Assembly (NCBI GenBank): GCA_947034885.2 | Contig: OX344749.2 | Location: 35,335,182 to 35,399,181 of the forward strand | DNA length: 64,000 nucleotides | Direction of reading: 5' to 3' | Origin: Thuidium tamariscinum | Lineage: Eukaryota > Streptophyta > Bryopsida > Hypnales > Thuidiaceae | Shown: positions 25,663-37,796 of the stretch, piece by piece | How the letters are laid out: each line of letters opens with the position of its first letter | Numbering within the stretch: the stretch's first letter is position 1 | Translations under genes and position numbers: made by a program | Notes under the pieces: generated by a model | Told to the model about the DNA's origin: nothing | Seen by the model: only the letters and a program-made list of their open reading frames with translations | Databases searched by the model: none

Positions 25663-28600
25663 ATGGCGCTCCCAAGCAGTTTTTCATGGACACAATGCCG
25701 GAGCACCACTGCATCCCCGAGATGCAGCTTCCAACCCGATCCTCCGAAGAAGCGCGGCGAATCCGTGATCCAGAAAGTCTTGTTACGAGACCGCATAGCC
25801 GCGCCAGCAGTCGTCACGGAGCCGGCGGTGAAGATTACGCCCCCAATGACGAAGGCGCCAGCAGTCATCACAGAGCCCAAGGTGAAGATTACGCTCCCAA
25901 CGACGCCCCCGACGCCTCCAGAGCTCGAACTGGGTGCCCGTGGAACTGGATCCCGCGTGCAGGATCTTGTATCTGCAGTCTTGTCAGCCGCCGAGAGCTT
26001 CATCCCCTTGATCGAGCCTCGCGAACGCCCTTTCCGAACAAACCCACGTCTCCAACTCGATGGCAACTTCGCCCCTGTGGAAGAGAGCCCACCTCGCCGC
26101 GTACTAGCCGTCAAAGGACGCATCCCCAAGTGCTTGAACGGAGCCTACATTCGCAACGGGGGGAACCCCCAGTTCACTCCTTCAGCGGGGTTCCACTTCT
26201 TCGACGGTGACGGGATGCTGCATGTGGTCCGCATCAAGGACGGCGAAGCTACGCATTGCTGCCGCTTCACAAAGACGAATCGATTTTTGTGTGAGAAGCG
26301 CGCGGGGAGGCCGGTGTTCACGAAGGCGTTGGGGGAGTTGCAAGGGTTGGGGGGATTGGCGCGACTGGCGCTCTTCTCGTTAAGGGGAATGGCAGGCGTG
26401 GTGGATGTGTCGAAGGGGATGGGCGCGGCGAATGCGGGAGTGGAGTTTTTCAATGGGATGGTGCTGGCGATGTCGGAGGATGATATGCCGTATGCGGTGC
26501 GGGTGACGGAGGATGGCGATGTGGAGACGCTCGGAAGGTATGTATCGTTGGCATCATGCCAATGGGATCGGCCACTGACTTTTAGCTTTGGTTTCTTAGT
26601 CAGTCTGGGGGTACTACTGAAACCTTACTATTTTGGAAACGCTGAATGCAAATGGAGTTGGCTCCTAGGAACAACAAGAAAATTAACGTTTTGTTGAAAA
26701 AGTTGTGACCTTTCTCAGTTTGAGTTCACGGAAGTTTGAAGCTGTTATGAGAAACACTATTGCGGGACAGGTTACAGTTTTTCTAACAAATCAAAATGAA
26801 ACTGTTCGGTGGAGTGCCTAGTGAGGTGTCCAGTTATTGCAAGAGTATGATGTCCCCATTCCATTCTCACTTTGAATTAGGTTCATACAGTTAAACGTCA
26901 GTTCCGTTATATTGGCGGTGTTCCATTCGCCATCTTCAGGTTTCATTCGCTCGTTGTGCTGAGAGGTAAATTAATGTGCAAAGTTCATTTCATTTGAAAG
27001 ATGGCGCACCACTAAGCTGGGATATTCCACGCTATCCCCTCCTGACTACTGAAACTGTGTCGTTTCCTTCCAGCACGCCGATTTAATTTCAGTTGAATAG
27101 AAGTTTTTAATTCATCATGAACTTTCAATCACTGGGAGGGTTGTGAATGGTATTGCACACAATGCCATGTTTCCGTTGAATCGAGAGAGATTCGAATTGC
27201 ACGTCGATATATAATACTTTTTTAAATGGCGGAGTGTGAGTGCTTGCAAAAGTATGGACCTGGCTATGCTTCAGAGTTCAGATATGGGTGTTCGGACCTT
27301 GTGATTCCTGCTGTAAATCTGCATGTTTGATACCAAATGGGAGACGAAATGATTCTCGGTCCTTTCGTCGAAGAACCGTGGAGGTTTGAAACCCGATTTG
27401 GACATTGACGTCGTTTGCAGGCCAGATGCGATTCATACTCTTGATTGTGTTTCAAAAGTTCCAGGATAGAATCCATTACAATGAGTAGTGGATTATATCC
27501 TAGACTTTCGAACCCAATCGAGAATTTAAGCGTGTATCAGGTCTTTGTTTTCTGGGGACGGAGACTGTTGATTTTTTTTCCAGTGAACTTGCCGCACTGA
27601 AATTCGAACATAGCGTTGCCTAATCCCAGGTACAATTTTGAAGGAGCGTTGAAGACGGCCATGACAGCCCACCCCAAAATTGATACCCAGACCGGGGAAA
27701 TGTTGGCCTTCAGCTATGATGTGCAAAAGCAACCGTATCTCACGTACTTCCGAGTGTCTCCCGACGGAGTGAAAGGGGCGGACGTGCCCATCACCTTGCC
27801 CGAGCCCAATCTAATGCACGACTTCGGCGTCACGGAAAACTACGCCATCTTCCCGGAGGGTCAAATCGTCTTCCGCTTACAGGTGGGTCGAAAAACGTGA
27901 TACTCACCGATTTTAACCAATCAGTGGGATTTTAATAAAAACATAAAATATTATGCAAGGCTTTCAAATCGATTTCCCCGGCGGTATCTCTAAATTTTCT
28001 GACGCCAACATGAAATCTCTCTGAAGCCTGTGATTCGATCGTCAAGCACAGCTTCAATTGCCACACAAGAGAACCATGGAGTTCTTCCTAACTTCCATAG
28101 ATGGACAATTTCCACTAGATAGTGCTTATGGAAGTCTTCAAGACTCTCCATGGATGGCCATTTTGGATTTTCCCTGTGCGAGATGAGTGCTAATTAATTC
28201 GCTTCCTTGTTTCGGTCCCAGGAGCTCTTCCAAGGCAAGTCCCCCATTCTGTGCGACGAGAAGAAGGTCCCTCGGTTTGGCGTTCTCCCTCGCGAGGCGC
28301 GCTCCGAGACGCCCATGCGGTGGTTCGACCTTCCCGACGCGACGTGCTTCCATTACGTGAACGCCTGGGAAGAAGGCGACGAGATTGTCCTCGTCGGCTC
28401 CACCATGTCGCCGCTCCCCGTCGTCTTCGACCAACCTAGCGACCTCCAATCCCGAATCTGCCTCTTCCGATTGAACTTGCGCACGGGCAAAGCCTCTAAG
28501 CAGCAACTCGCAGACGCCAATCTCGACGGGGGGCGATGCAACGGCCTCTACGCAGGTACCACAGCATTCGTGCATTCTTCACTTACATTCGCAAGTGTCA

Positions 28601-29218
28601 CCCTCCAAAATTAGACGCACGAGGGAGGGTTTGTCTCCGGTTGTGGTTTTCCCATTTTCTGTTTTTCGTTGGGTGGGGCTACCAATCCTAGTAAAGACTT
28701 TACTATTTGACATTACAGTTTCTGAGTTCTCAATATATAAATCGCCCATAAAATTTCTATAAAACTTGGCTAGGACAGGCGAAATGGAAGCTTCATACAG
28801 CATAAACAAAAATTTGGTCTGAACTAATTTTCATCTGTTTCCCGAACCAAATTCAACAGGTCGGAAGACGCGGTACGCGTACATGCCGATCTCGGGTCCG
28901 TGGCCGAGATACTCCGGCGTCGCGAAGGTGGATTTGGAGAACGGCGGGCTTGTGGGTTGGTGGAAGTGTCCTGCGGGGGGGTTTGTGAGTGAGCCCTGCT
29001 TTGTTCCGCAGAGCGAGAAGGTCGAAGACGACGGCTACGTGGTGACCCATTACCACAACGAGACGACGGGCGAGTCGGAGCTTCTGGTCATGGATGCACG
29101 GTCGCCCACGCTAGACACCGTGGCCAGCATTCGCATGCCGTCGCGTGTGCCGTATGGCTTTCACGGCCTCTTCCTCACGGAAGCGCAGCTTGCGAGCCAG
29201 AGATTGGCACTTCCTTGA
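25663..29218 (+). CDS. NCED: 9-cis-epoxycarotenoid dioxygenase, copy 1 (four exons, 606 aa)
   Basis: Exons are 25663-26537, 27630-27882, 28222-28555 and 28860-29218; all introns are GT-AG and the join is 1821 nt. The ATG in GCCATGGCG fits the plant start context. NCED cleaves 9-cis-epoxycarotenoids to xanthoxin, the abscisic acid precursor, in plastids. The four non-haem iron histidines are present: H306 (AHPKID), H355 (MHDFGVT), H420 (FHYVNAWEE) and H589 (PYGFHG). The spacings 49 and 65 between the first three equal those of maize VP14. NCED-type motifs include HFFDGDGM and LAMSEDDMPY. The N-terminus is Ser/Arg-rich like a transit peptide, followed by a Pro/Val repeat and an amphipathic stretch (about 110-125). 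The C-terminal part (DDGYVVT...LVMDARSP) recalls CCD4, a sister clade, but the central region fits NCED better. Three introns are unusual for an NCED. Confidence 0.92.
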
Positions 29219-29523
29219 TCGAGCGTCTCCTTCACCACCCGATCGGGTCAAGAAGATCAATCACTACAGTGAACCAATTCTGCAGTCAAGGTTGCCAATC
29301 GCTCCCTTCTCTGGAATTGGGACCTTGGTTACAATGGTGTACAGTTCTTTCCGTAAGCGAGTGCTCGGATTTGCTCATTGTCACCACGACCTCTTCGATT
29401 CTGCCACTGCCTGCACCTTGGATTCGGAGGTAAAGAGAAGCCGACCTTCATTTGGGAAACGAATTCGGAGAGAAGTGGTGCCAAGATGTCTAAATGACTG
29501 ACATAGAGAAGTGATTGGAGTAG

Positions 29524-30020
29524 GTTAATGATCGAGGAGAATTCATTTTCTTGGCCAAAATTTGACGTCTGTGAATATAGCCAAGAAAACACATACTTCA
29601 ATGTTTTAATTTGTAGAAAGTAGGAAAAGAAATTTTCAACAAAACTAAAAAATCAACCATTTGGGAAGACTTCTTGGTCATGAGATTTGATCAAAAAATG
29701 AAGTCAAAATCATCCCTAATGATTAGGAGTGTATGTGCAAGGGAGGCCAATTTGCATGAATGTCAAAGGTACAAAATAATGTATTTTTAGAATTTCTTTG
29801 GTAAGAACATGTATGTCTACTAGGAAAAATATTCCACAAAAATTTCAACTCAAGTCCATTAGTTTAAACCACTCAATAGTATGAAAAACCCATAAAATGT
29901 TAAAATGTGACAAATTAACAAAATTGACTTTTAAATATAAAAGTTTCTGAAAAATAAGGAATACAATTAAGATCAAGACATTTAGAAATTAATTTGTTAA
30001 TTTGGACATTTAGTTCATAG
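29524..30020. other. Intergenic stretch after duplication unit 1
   Basis: Homology to unit 2 stops at 29523. The following AT-rich DNA has no gene and precedes a family B element. Confidence 0.4.
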
Positions 30021-30736
30021 GGGTGATTGCAAGAAACATTTGTCCTATTTTGTATCACACTACGTGTGCTCATCTATTTTTTGACCATAACTTTTGTGTT
30101 TTGGCTCCAATTGACTCAAGATTTGTAGAGAAGGTATTCATAACTTTCATAAATCTTCCTTAATTTTTTCATAATTTTCAAAAATAATTTACTATCAAAA
30201 AATAGACCCAGATTGGATGTCACACTTTGTAGTTTAGGTTTTTTAGTACTTTGGAGTACTTTTTCTAATGATTTTAAGATGAAATTTAGATGAGATGGTC
30301 TTCTAATAGACTTCTAGCTCTCTAAGGAAGGATTTTAAGAAAATAATTAATTTTATGTGGTGTAGAGGTCTACAAAGTAATCTCCTTTCTGTTGGTATTT
30401 TGAAATATATAAAATATTATTTTGGTGATTTTTTTGGTGAATAACCATCTCCATAAAGTTGTTGCAAATGGACACTTTTTATTTTTTGAAAATATTTATT
30501 TTTACTATTTTTCCCTAATTAAAACATGAAGATATGTATTTTTTTGAGGTTTGGCACTTTTCAAGTTCTCCTACTTAGAGAATTTGTCTATCCATTTCCT
30601 TCGGTGAAAACCTTCATCTTAGAGGTATATATATTATTCATTTTTTTAAAATTTAAAATTAATTTTCTAATTTTAAAGTATCCCCAAAAAATCAGCCAAA
30701 CGCAACAAAATCGGCAAATGTTTCTTGCAATCACTC
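30021..30736 (+). mobile_element. Family B TIR element with 4-bp duplication ATAG (716 bp)
   Basis: GGGTGATTGCAAGAAACATTT and the inverse of AAATGTTTCTTGCAATCACTC are the ends. ATAG flanks at 30017-30020 and 30737-30740. Much of the interior matches 20101-20846, including the TTTTTTAGTACT and GTGGAGTA segments. A second right-end-like sequence follows at about 30790-30805. Confidence 0.85.
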
Positions 30737-31246
30737 ATAGTTCAAAAGTTATAGCATCCCAAAATTGAAATACAACAAAATTGGCAAGTATTTCTTGCAA
30801 TCACTTAGTGTCATTGGTCTTTATTTCTTTGAATCAATCATATGTCTTTGGATTAAATTACTACTTATTTCTAAAAGCCCAAACCTATTTTGTATTTTTA
30901 GGAGTACTCTTAAAAAGATTGGAGTTAATATTTGTCTTATGATGACCATTCCAACCATCTTTCATCCGCACAAGGTATATGTATTTATCTCTAATTGTTA
31001 CTAAATACAACTAAGTATAGTCACTATTTGAACCCCAAAATTCCTAAATTCATATTTTCATCCACAAAACTTTTGAAATTGTCATTTCTAATGCAAAAAA
31101 AAAAGTTTGGAATTTTTTTCTATATCTAATCATACAATCTTGCACATACTAGAAGATCGTTACAAGAAACACTTCACATTTTTGGCTAAAAAACATAGTT
31201 TTGCGCTACAAGTTTGGCAATAGTGTAATACTACGCAATACTGCTC

Positions 31247-31418
31247 ACTAGAAGAAAAGTAAGTTGCATTTTGCAAAATAACACCGAGTAGATTTTGTTG
31301 AGTTCCTTGTTGAAATGTATCTTTTTGTTTAAAAAAAAATTGCATTTTCAACAAGGTATACAGCAAAATCCACTTGATTTTATTTTGTGGAATGCATACA
31401 ATATACTTTTCTTCTAGT
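31247..31418. mobile_element. Palindromic miniature element (172 bp)
   Basis: Inverted ends ACTAGAAGAAAAGTAAGTTG and ACTAGAAGAAAAGTATATTG extend imperfectly for some 60 bp each side. It sits within a sequence that begins like a family B element (GTTACAAGAAACACTTC at 31160). Confidence 0.6.
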
Positions 31419-31927
31419 CGCTAGTACTATGTGTTAGTAGCACACTTGCAAGGGTCATTGTAAGAAACACTTCATGTTTTTGTATCAAAAACGTAGTTTT
31501 TTGGCGTAGGACTGCAGTCGTACGCGATCCTATTAGTATTGCATGACTACATTGCACCTATCAATGTTAGCTATTGATTTGGGGTGCCTGTAAATTTGGG
31601 TCTTCGATTTAGTAGTATGTAGTACTATGTATTACTACAAAGTGCTACAAAGTACTACTCAAGCCATTGGAAGCAAAAAATAGCAGAAAAGGGGTCTGTG
31701 GACCTTTTCATTTTTAATAATTAAAAAAAAATTAAAAAAATTATTGTAAGAAAATTCATTTTTCTAAACAAAATTGTGCTCACATTGCAACAAAAAATTC
31801 CTTTAGGAAATTTTTTCCCTCTTCATAGCCTTTGTACCTAGGAAGGTTTCTTTGACCCCATCTATGCAATAGACATGTTGCTAATTTCATAAAAACTCAT
31901 TGCCACCCCTTGTAATGTTAGTAGACC

Positions 31928-32404
31928 ATGAAAGGGACTCATAAGAAGAAGAAAGAAACCAGAGAGGCAATCGCAGCCTCATTTGACACTTCAATACAGG
32001 CTATAAAACCCGTGCCAAGTCGTAAAAGAATTAGACACGTGTGCAAGCCGTATGATGGGGAAACTATCATGTATGGTTACGAGAGAGGTGCACTAGAGGC
32101 GCAAAGGAAATCCAAAATTGGCCCCACCCTAGTAAGGGCACCTACTCTACTCTTACTGGAATAGTATTGGCCAATTTTGGGCTGGACATCGCTCTACATG
32201 ATACTTATTATGTGGTTGCACATTTCCATTATATTCTTTCTATGGGAGTTGTTTCTGCTTTATTTGTAGGATTCTATTATTGGATAGGGAAAATAATTGG
32301 TCTTCAATATCCAAAGACTTTAGGTCAAATTCATTTTTGGATCACTTTCTTCGGCGTGAACTTGAATTTCTTTCCCATGCTTTTTTTAGGTCTTGCAGGT
32401 CTTG
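31928..32404 (+). pseudogene. cox1: Nuclear insert of mitochondrial DNA: cox1 intron end plus partial exon
   Basis: From about 32152 the translation reads [20 protein letters not shown] and continues through [23 protein letters not shown] and FLGLAG. That is the part of cytochrome c oxidase subunit I with the haem-ligand histidines (HFHY). The 5' part is the end of a group II intron. The fragment has no start, stops being cox1 at 32403 and lies inside a transposable element, so it is non-functional. Departures from conserved residues (A to V twice, H to L, T to N) fit decay. One V-S-A where V-F-A is usual could be an unedited C-to-U site. Retention of the intron shows transfer as DNA. Confidence 0.85.
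32044..32080 (+). other. Group II intron domain V relic
   Basis: AAGCCGTATGATGG, a GGAAA loop and CTATCATGTATGGTT fold as the catalytic domain V hairpin of group II introns, with the AGC triad. It stands about 70 bp upstream of the cox1 exon, as expected for the 3' end of a cox1 intron. It is a relic, because the rest of the intron is missing. Confidence 0.75.
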
Positions 32405-32682
32405 TCCAATTTGTAACTTCAAATTTGGATTTTGGGGTCAAAAATAGGACTAAAAACCTCCAAAATGGTCAAAGTAGATATCTAATTGAGGGCAGGTTAA
32501 AAATAGTAAAATAATTTTAAAATTTTTGAAAAAATTACCAAACATCTAAAACTTTTGTGTGCATCTTCATTCCAAATTTTGAGCCAAAAGAACAAAATAT
32601 GCAAAAGTTATGCGCAAAAAACTACCTATTGGAGGTCATAGGGACAAAAAGTAGGACAAGTGTTTCTTGCAATCACCCGCAA

Positions 32683-34238
32683 ATCTAAACTGTCAATTTT
32701 AGGCGCCTCCAAATTTGGACTGTCAATTCTATACTATGCGATATTATGCAATACTATAGACTACTACAAATGCATGAGAGAAAATGTGAGGCCTCTAGAG
32801 GGCTGCTCCAAAGCGACATGTGCAACTATTAAAAGTAATACAAGGACTCTATAGAAATTTCTTATATAGGTAGTCAGATTAGGTGAACTCTACAAATGTT
32901 ATTAGACTGATGAAATAAACAATTAATAAGGCAATAAGGCACCAGGGAACAACATTTATTGTGAGTAATTGCCATTTCTTCAAATTAATCAAGTTTTGTG
33001 CTACTTGCTTGATTTTGTGTCTCTTTCTAGGTTGAGCCACTACTTCATTTTGTATTCCAAAAGGTGAAAAGACAAGGTCTTTATACAAGTGGCGTAGTGG
33101 TAGGAGAAACATCCAATGTGGGATATGTAAATAGGTGACTAAAATGAGGAACTTCATTGCTCATAGTTATGTGAAAATGCAAAAAATGTACTAAAAACAA
33201 ATTTAAGACTTCATTCAATGGTGGAATTGGAAGATTATAGTTTCTATTTTAACCAGATTATGTACATTCAAAAAATGAGATCTTTGAAAATGTGCACCTT
33301 TAGAATTAAATAAAATTGTGGTTAAAAGTCAAAAATGAAAGTAAAGAGATTCATCATTTTTTGATATCATCACCTCTCTATTGCAACCATTTATATCAAG
33401 AATAATAGAGTCACATATCATTATTGCTATCTTTATGAGTGAGAGAAACTTTTGAATTAAATAAAAATTTGGTCATATTATAAAAAATAAAAGTAAAGAG
33501 ATTCAACAATATTCAATGTATTATTTCTCTATTGTGACCTTTCATACTAGCAACACACTCTCACACATAATTATTGTGAATTTTATGAGTAAAAGTGACT
33601 TAGCTACACACATTTTAGACCAAAATTTTATGTGTTGAAAATTAAAAAGAGTTGGTATATTGACTTGGGGGGTAAACTCCCCTTTGCAATTTCAAACCAA
33701 GTGCGATAACAAGGTCTTTAATGGAGGGGGGGTATTTATCCTCTCCCAATTCTCCCCCCCCTTTATTAGATAAAAAAACTCTAGTGCATATTTTTCTATA
33801 TCCTATTTGTTTGTAAAATCTTAGAGGGCCTATTTTTGGGCATCCTATTTCTTTTCTATATTCAAAAAGTAAGTAACTCTGAAAAAACTTGTAATATATT
33901 GCGAAAGCAAACATGCTGAAAGCAAAAGTCACCGCTTGGAAATGTCTAATTTTCTCTGAGAACAAATTGTAGCACTGGACCATTTCAAAAACTAGCATTG
34001 AATATACATCTCTCTATTTTGAAACAAATAAATTCAAATGTATAAACTACCCTATAGCATACAATCCAAGGCAATGAGAATTTGAGAGAAGATGAATATA
34101 GTGACATATATATATAAAAAAAAATAGAAATTTTATATGAAAGTATTTACAAACACAACTGCCTCTGGTCAAGTGCATTTCAAAATTAAAAACCATCAAA
34201 TTCAAGTGCATTTCAAAATTGAGAACCTATAGGTTTAA
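32683..34238. other. AT-rich stretch without genes
   Basis: Apart from a possible element end near 33657 (see findings), nothing was recognised. The run of G and C homopolymers at 33720-33770 is notable but unexplained. Confidence 0.35.
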
Positions 34239-35182
34239 CCCCTAAAGGATTTTGACTATGTTTTTACCAAAACTGCTCCAAAACTGCCATTTCTAATACA
34301 AGTGCAATTTTTTTTAAACACATTTTTGTTTCATATAACCGTAGGATCTTGTATTAAGGTGGTTTGTGAACATGTGGAAAAAATTTCAGAAATTTCCACT
34401 GTGTAGATTGCAAGATATAAGCATTTGAATTGACAAAAATTGTTCTTTTATCCCTGCGAAAATCCGGGCAGCTGCTGCACTTCACGAGGTCACATTTCTG
34501 TGGAAAAAAACTCAAAATGGTGGTTACTTTATGAATTCATACTTCAATGCAAGTTGGCTACATTCTCAAAAAATTTCAAACCATTTGGAATTGTACAACA
34601 TATAGGAAAAAATAAGTAAGTAGAAAGAAGTAAAAAATGAGCCAAAATACTAAATTGTGAACATTTTATTCATAGAATTGAAAATTTTCAATCCCAATGG
34701 TTAAAATGTTGTAATAAACAATCTACACCTTCTGTTTTTATTTTTTCCAAAAATATGAAAAATTGAATTAAATGAAGAATTTCAAACTTTTTTTGTACTG
34801 TAGAGATTCTGTAACTGGCCCTAAACTACTCCAAACTCAAAATCTTCATAACTTTTGACTCATTGATTGGAATGGATTGATTCAAAGCTTCACATGTCTA
34901 TATAAACCTAAAGAACCAATTTGAAATTTCACTTTTAAAAAAATAGTTTTTCTGAAGAAGTTTTTTCAGCTACCCGGGCTGCCCTCTGAGTAAAGAAAAC
35001 AACATATCCTGCCATAACTTTTTAACCGTGAAGTCAAAAGTTATGAAAATTGTTAGGCCTTATAGCTACTCCTTGGGCACACATTGTATCAAAATTTCAA
35101 AGAAAAAACAAACAAACTCTATCCGTAGTGAGCTGTCCAAAAAATTTATAATCTCAAAAAACGTTGTTCAGGGCTTTAGGGG
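34239..35182 (+). mobile_element. Family A non-autonomous TIR element, TTAA-flanked (944 bp)
   Basis: CCCCTAAAGGATTTTG and, inverted, CCCCTAAAGCCCTG form the ends, with TTAA at 34235-34238 and 35183-35186. It is the closest relative of 12318-13240, sharing most of the body in the same orientation. Confidence 0.85.
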
Positions 35183-35608
35183 TTAAATTCAAGACTATTC
35201 TAAGACCATTCAATCCCTCATAAGGTACTAATCTAATATGTGGTTTAGGATAACTAATAGCCTCAAAATGTGTATATGTACCACAATATAAGTTGTAGTA
35301 GTGACAAATTTCAAATAACTTGCAATCGATGAAACAAGAAAAGAGACCCAAAAAACTATCATTGCACTTTAGGGAGCATGATTAGGTTGTTGAGGAACAA
35401 TCCAACAATGAAGGCTTGGGTGGATGCCACCAAGATGTTGCCATTGTAGGCACTCTTGTCTATCCTCTTCTAAAGCTGTACTTAGTTCACAAAGATCATT
35501 AGCTGAGAGTTCAATAAAAAGAGTAATTCACCATTTGTCGTTAGGGAGAGGGCGCTGCAAGTCCCAATTCTTCCCGAAAATACTATGAATTCTGAAAGTT
35601 GGTTTAAG

Positions 35609-36640
35609 ACAACATGATGAATTAGTAGAATTAGCAACATGTCCTCAGATTTCACCTAAATTCTAAACCGTAGACAGAAATTGGAGAAGGATTTTGAAAC
35701 CCAAGGCTCCAAGCCCCCTAGGTTTTCACATCCTAAATGCACCCTAAAGGCCTAAACCAAATCAAAACTAAAAACCTAAAGGATGCGTAAAGCATACAAC
35801 ATGCATAACAACTGAAAGCAAATGAAGGTAGGTATTGGAGAGCATATAACTTACCAAAAGTTGCAATACTAAATTGTTGCAGGACTGTCAGAGTCCACAA
35901 TTTCAATAGAGAATTGAAGCGTACTATAAAGCTAGAAACTCAACCCTAAACCAATAGTGAAAACAATCAAGAAATCTTGAATTAACACGATGAACCAACA
36001 CAATTAGAAACAAATTTGACCCGAATTCTGAACCTAGCTTGAGCACAAATTGGAGAACAATTCCAAAACCTTTGACCCTTGTCCAACCTTCTCACACCCT
36101 AAGCATTGCATATATGAAATCAAAACCAAAATCCTAAAAGATGCCTTAAACCCACAACATGCACAAGAACACAACTTGAATTCTAAACTAAAAATAAACC
36201 AAAGACATACATTGTAGATATGTAACTTACCGAGAAGCAAAAAATTTAGCGCACCCTAAACCATGAAGCTCACAGGGATATTGGTAGTAGCTAGGCGCAA
36301 TCAGAAAATCTTCAATTAGCATGATTACCATGGTCAATCAACAATCCATCAAGGAATTTGACTTGAATCCTAAACCTTAGGCATGAATTACAGAAAAATT
36401 ACAAAACCCCACATGACTCCAGCATGGCCCACAAGAAATAGTTGTATGTCTAGAAACTCAAAAGCCAACAATTGAAAATCTGCAATGTGCGCCAAATAAT
36501 CCATTGGAAATACCCTAAACCCTAACAGTACTGCAGAATTGCCAAGCCATCATGCCAACTCATTTCCCACCACCCTAAAGGTGCCTAATTCAAATTTAAA
36601 CAACATATTGCATTAACTTATAGCCTAGTTACCAAAGCTA
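35609..36640. repeat. Degenerate tandem repeat, period about 330-380 bp, three units
   Basis: A phrase of the type GAATTCTAAACC...AAATTGGAGAACAATT recurs near 35650, 36015 and 36365. Each is followed by text on the model of CACCCTAA...AAATCAAAACTAAAA...ACAACATGCA, then TATAACTTACC. Units are diverged. No coding function is visible. Confidence 0.5.
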
Positions 36641-37796
36641 TTAAATGTCAAACTGAACCTACTAAACACTTACAAGGGAATTAAAAATTTGGCATCCTAT
36701 TTTTTTTCTACTACTAAAAAAAAATGAGAAATTTCTTCCCACACTATTTATATATAAACCGAACTAAAACATATAACCAATGCTATTGTACATCTACAAA
36801 AAATATAAATTTTTCTTTCTATAAATTAGATTGATCCTATTTTTTTTATCTCATGCCACTTTCTACTACATCAAAAGTTTACCCCTTAAGTATATTGATC
36901 AAGACTAGAATATATATACACTTTTAGAACATGAACAATAAAAGACAATTCAAGCAAGAAAACCAATATAATAATTTTTTAAATATAAAAAATATAGCAT
37001 ATAAAGCTAGTTGTTTTTGTAAGTATTTATTGAGTTTACAAATATGTGCAATGTTTTTGTATTTTATTCACAAGTATTTTGATTGTTAGAAAACTCTAAA
37101 TTGATTTTTTTTTCCAATTTTTGTTTATTGTAAAAGGCATAATCTAAATTTTAGAACATGGGTTCCAATTCTTTACACATTTTAATGTTATTTGCATTTT
37201 GGACACTGGAATAATCACAATGTAGCTACTTCACCACTTAAGGGTCGATAATATATGGATGAAATGAACCCCTAAATGCCACCAAAGCCAAAAAGTGGTG
37301 TATTTTATTAACCAAAAAGATGTGTTTTTTAACACTTCAACTATAATGAATTTTGATCACTACATGTACCAAATTTGGTGGTACTTCTAATTGTATATAT
37401 ACAATTGCACATTATTCCTATTATGAAATTACCAATTTTTTGTTAGATCTTGTAGAATCAATAGAATACTCTAGCTAGAATCCCCTAAAATACATTATTT
37501 AGACAATGTATAAATAAATTATGAATTTTCGCAATCCTAAAAATTTGCGTTCCTACATATTGTACATATTAGATAGGAATTTGAAGGTGTGTTGGGGGGG
37601 GAGGGTGTAAAGAAAAGAATAACAATCATTTTCTCAAGAAGAAAATTCTCCACACTTATAATTGTACCATATTCAAAACTTTTTAATTTTGTTCAAAAAA
37701 ATGAAGCCACTCATAGAGTTAAGTAAAAATGCAAAAATTGTATCAAAGAACAAATTTTAAACCTCATAGTACAAAAAGTTGGAGAATCAAGTTCAA
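36641..37796. other. AT-rich stretch without genes
   Basis: No open frame or pairable repeat was recognised except the possible element end near 36876-36896. Confidence 0.35.

Larger units (their letters stand above)
19602..29523 (+). repeat. Tandem duplication, unit 1 (carries NCED copy 1)
   Basis: From about GGTCTTTATTTCTTTGAATC at 19602 to ATTGGAGTAG at 29523 this block is collinear with unit 2 (30801 to 47743), apart from unit-specific insertions. By eye, similarity is about 80 percent in the left intergenic part, about 90 percent just upstream of the NCED gene and about 97 percent across exons and introns. Insertions unique to this unit are 20101-20846, 21011-21147, 21968-22279, 22555-23893 and about 300 bp of intron 1 (27057-27353). 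Confidence 0.85.
31452..32678 (+). mobile_element. Family B-type TIR element with 4-bp duplication GCAA, containing mitochondrial DNA
   Basis: The ends are GGGTCATTGTAAGAAACACTT and, inverted, GGGTGATTGCAAGAAACACTT. They are flanked by GCAA at 31448-31451 and 32679-32682. Its right half matches 38557-39088. Between the two matching parts lies 31928-32404, of mitochondrial origin. Confidence 0.8.

Noticed and set aside
25590..26129. 179-codon minus-strand open frame over NCED exon 1 (and a 219-codon equivalent at 43659-44318)
   Set aside because: It is the antisense shadow of a GC-rich exon. The plus strand carries the recognisable NCED protein and splice sites.
31928..32164. 78-codon open frame before the cox1 fragment
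   Set aside because: The DNA is the structured 3' end of a group II intron (domain V), not a protein gene.
32152..32403. cox1 fragment considered as organelle contamination or assembly error
   Set aside because: It is embedded within a nuclear transposon copy whose uninterrupted relative is in the same window. It is truncated on both sides and has diverged residues.
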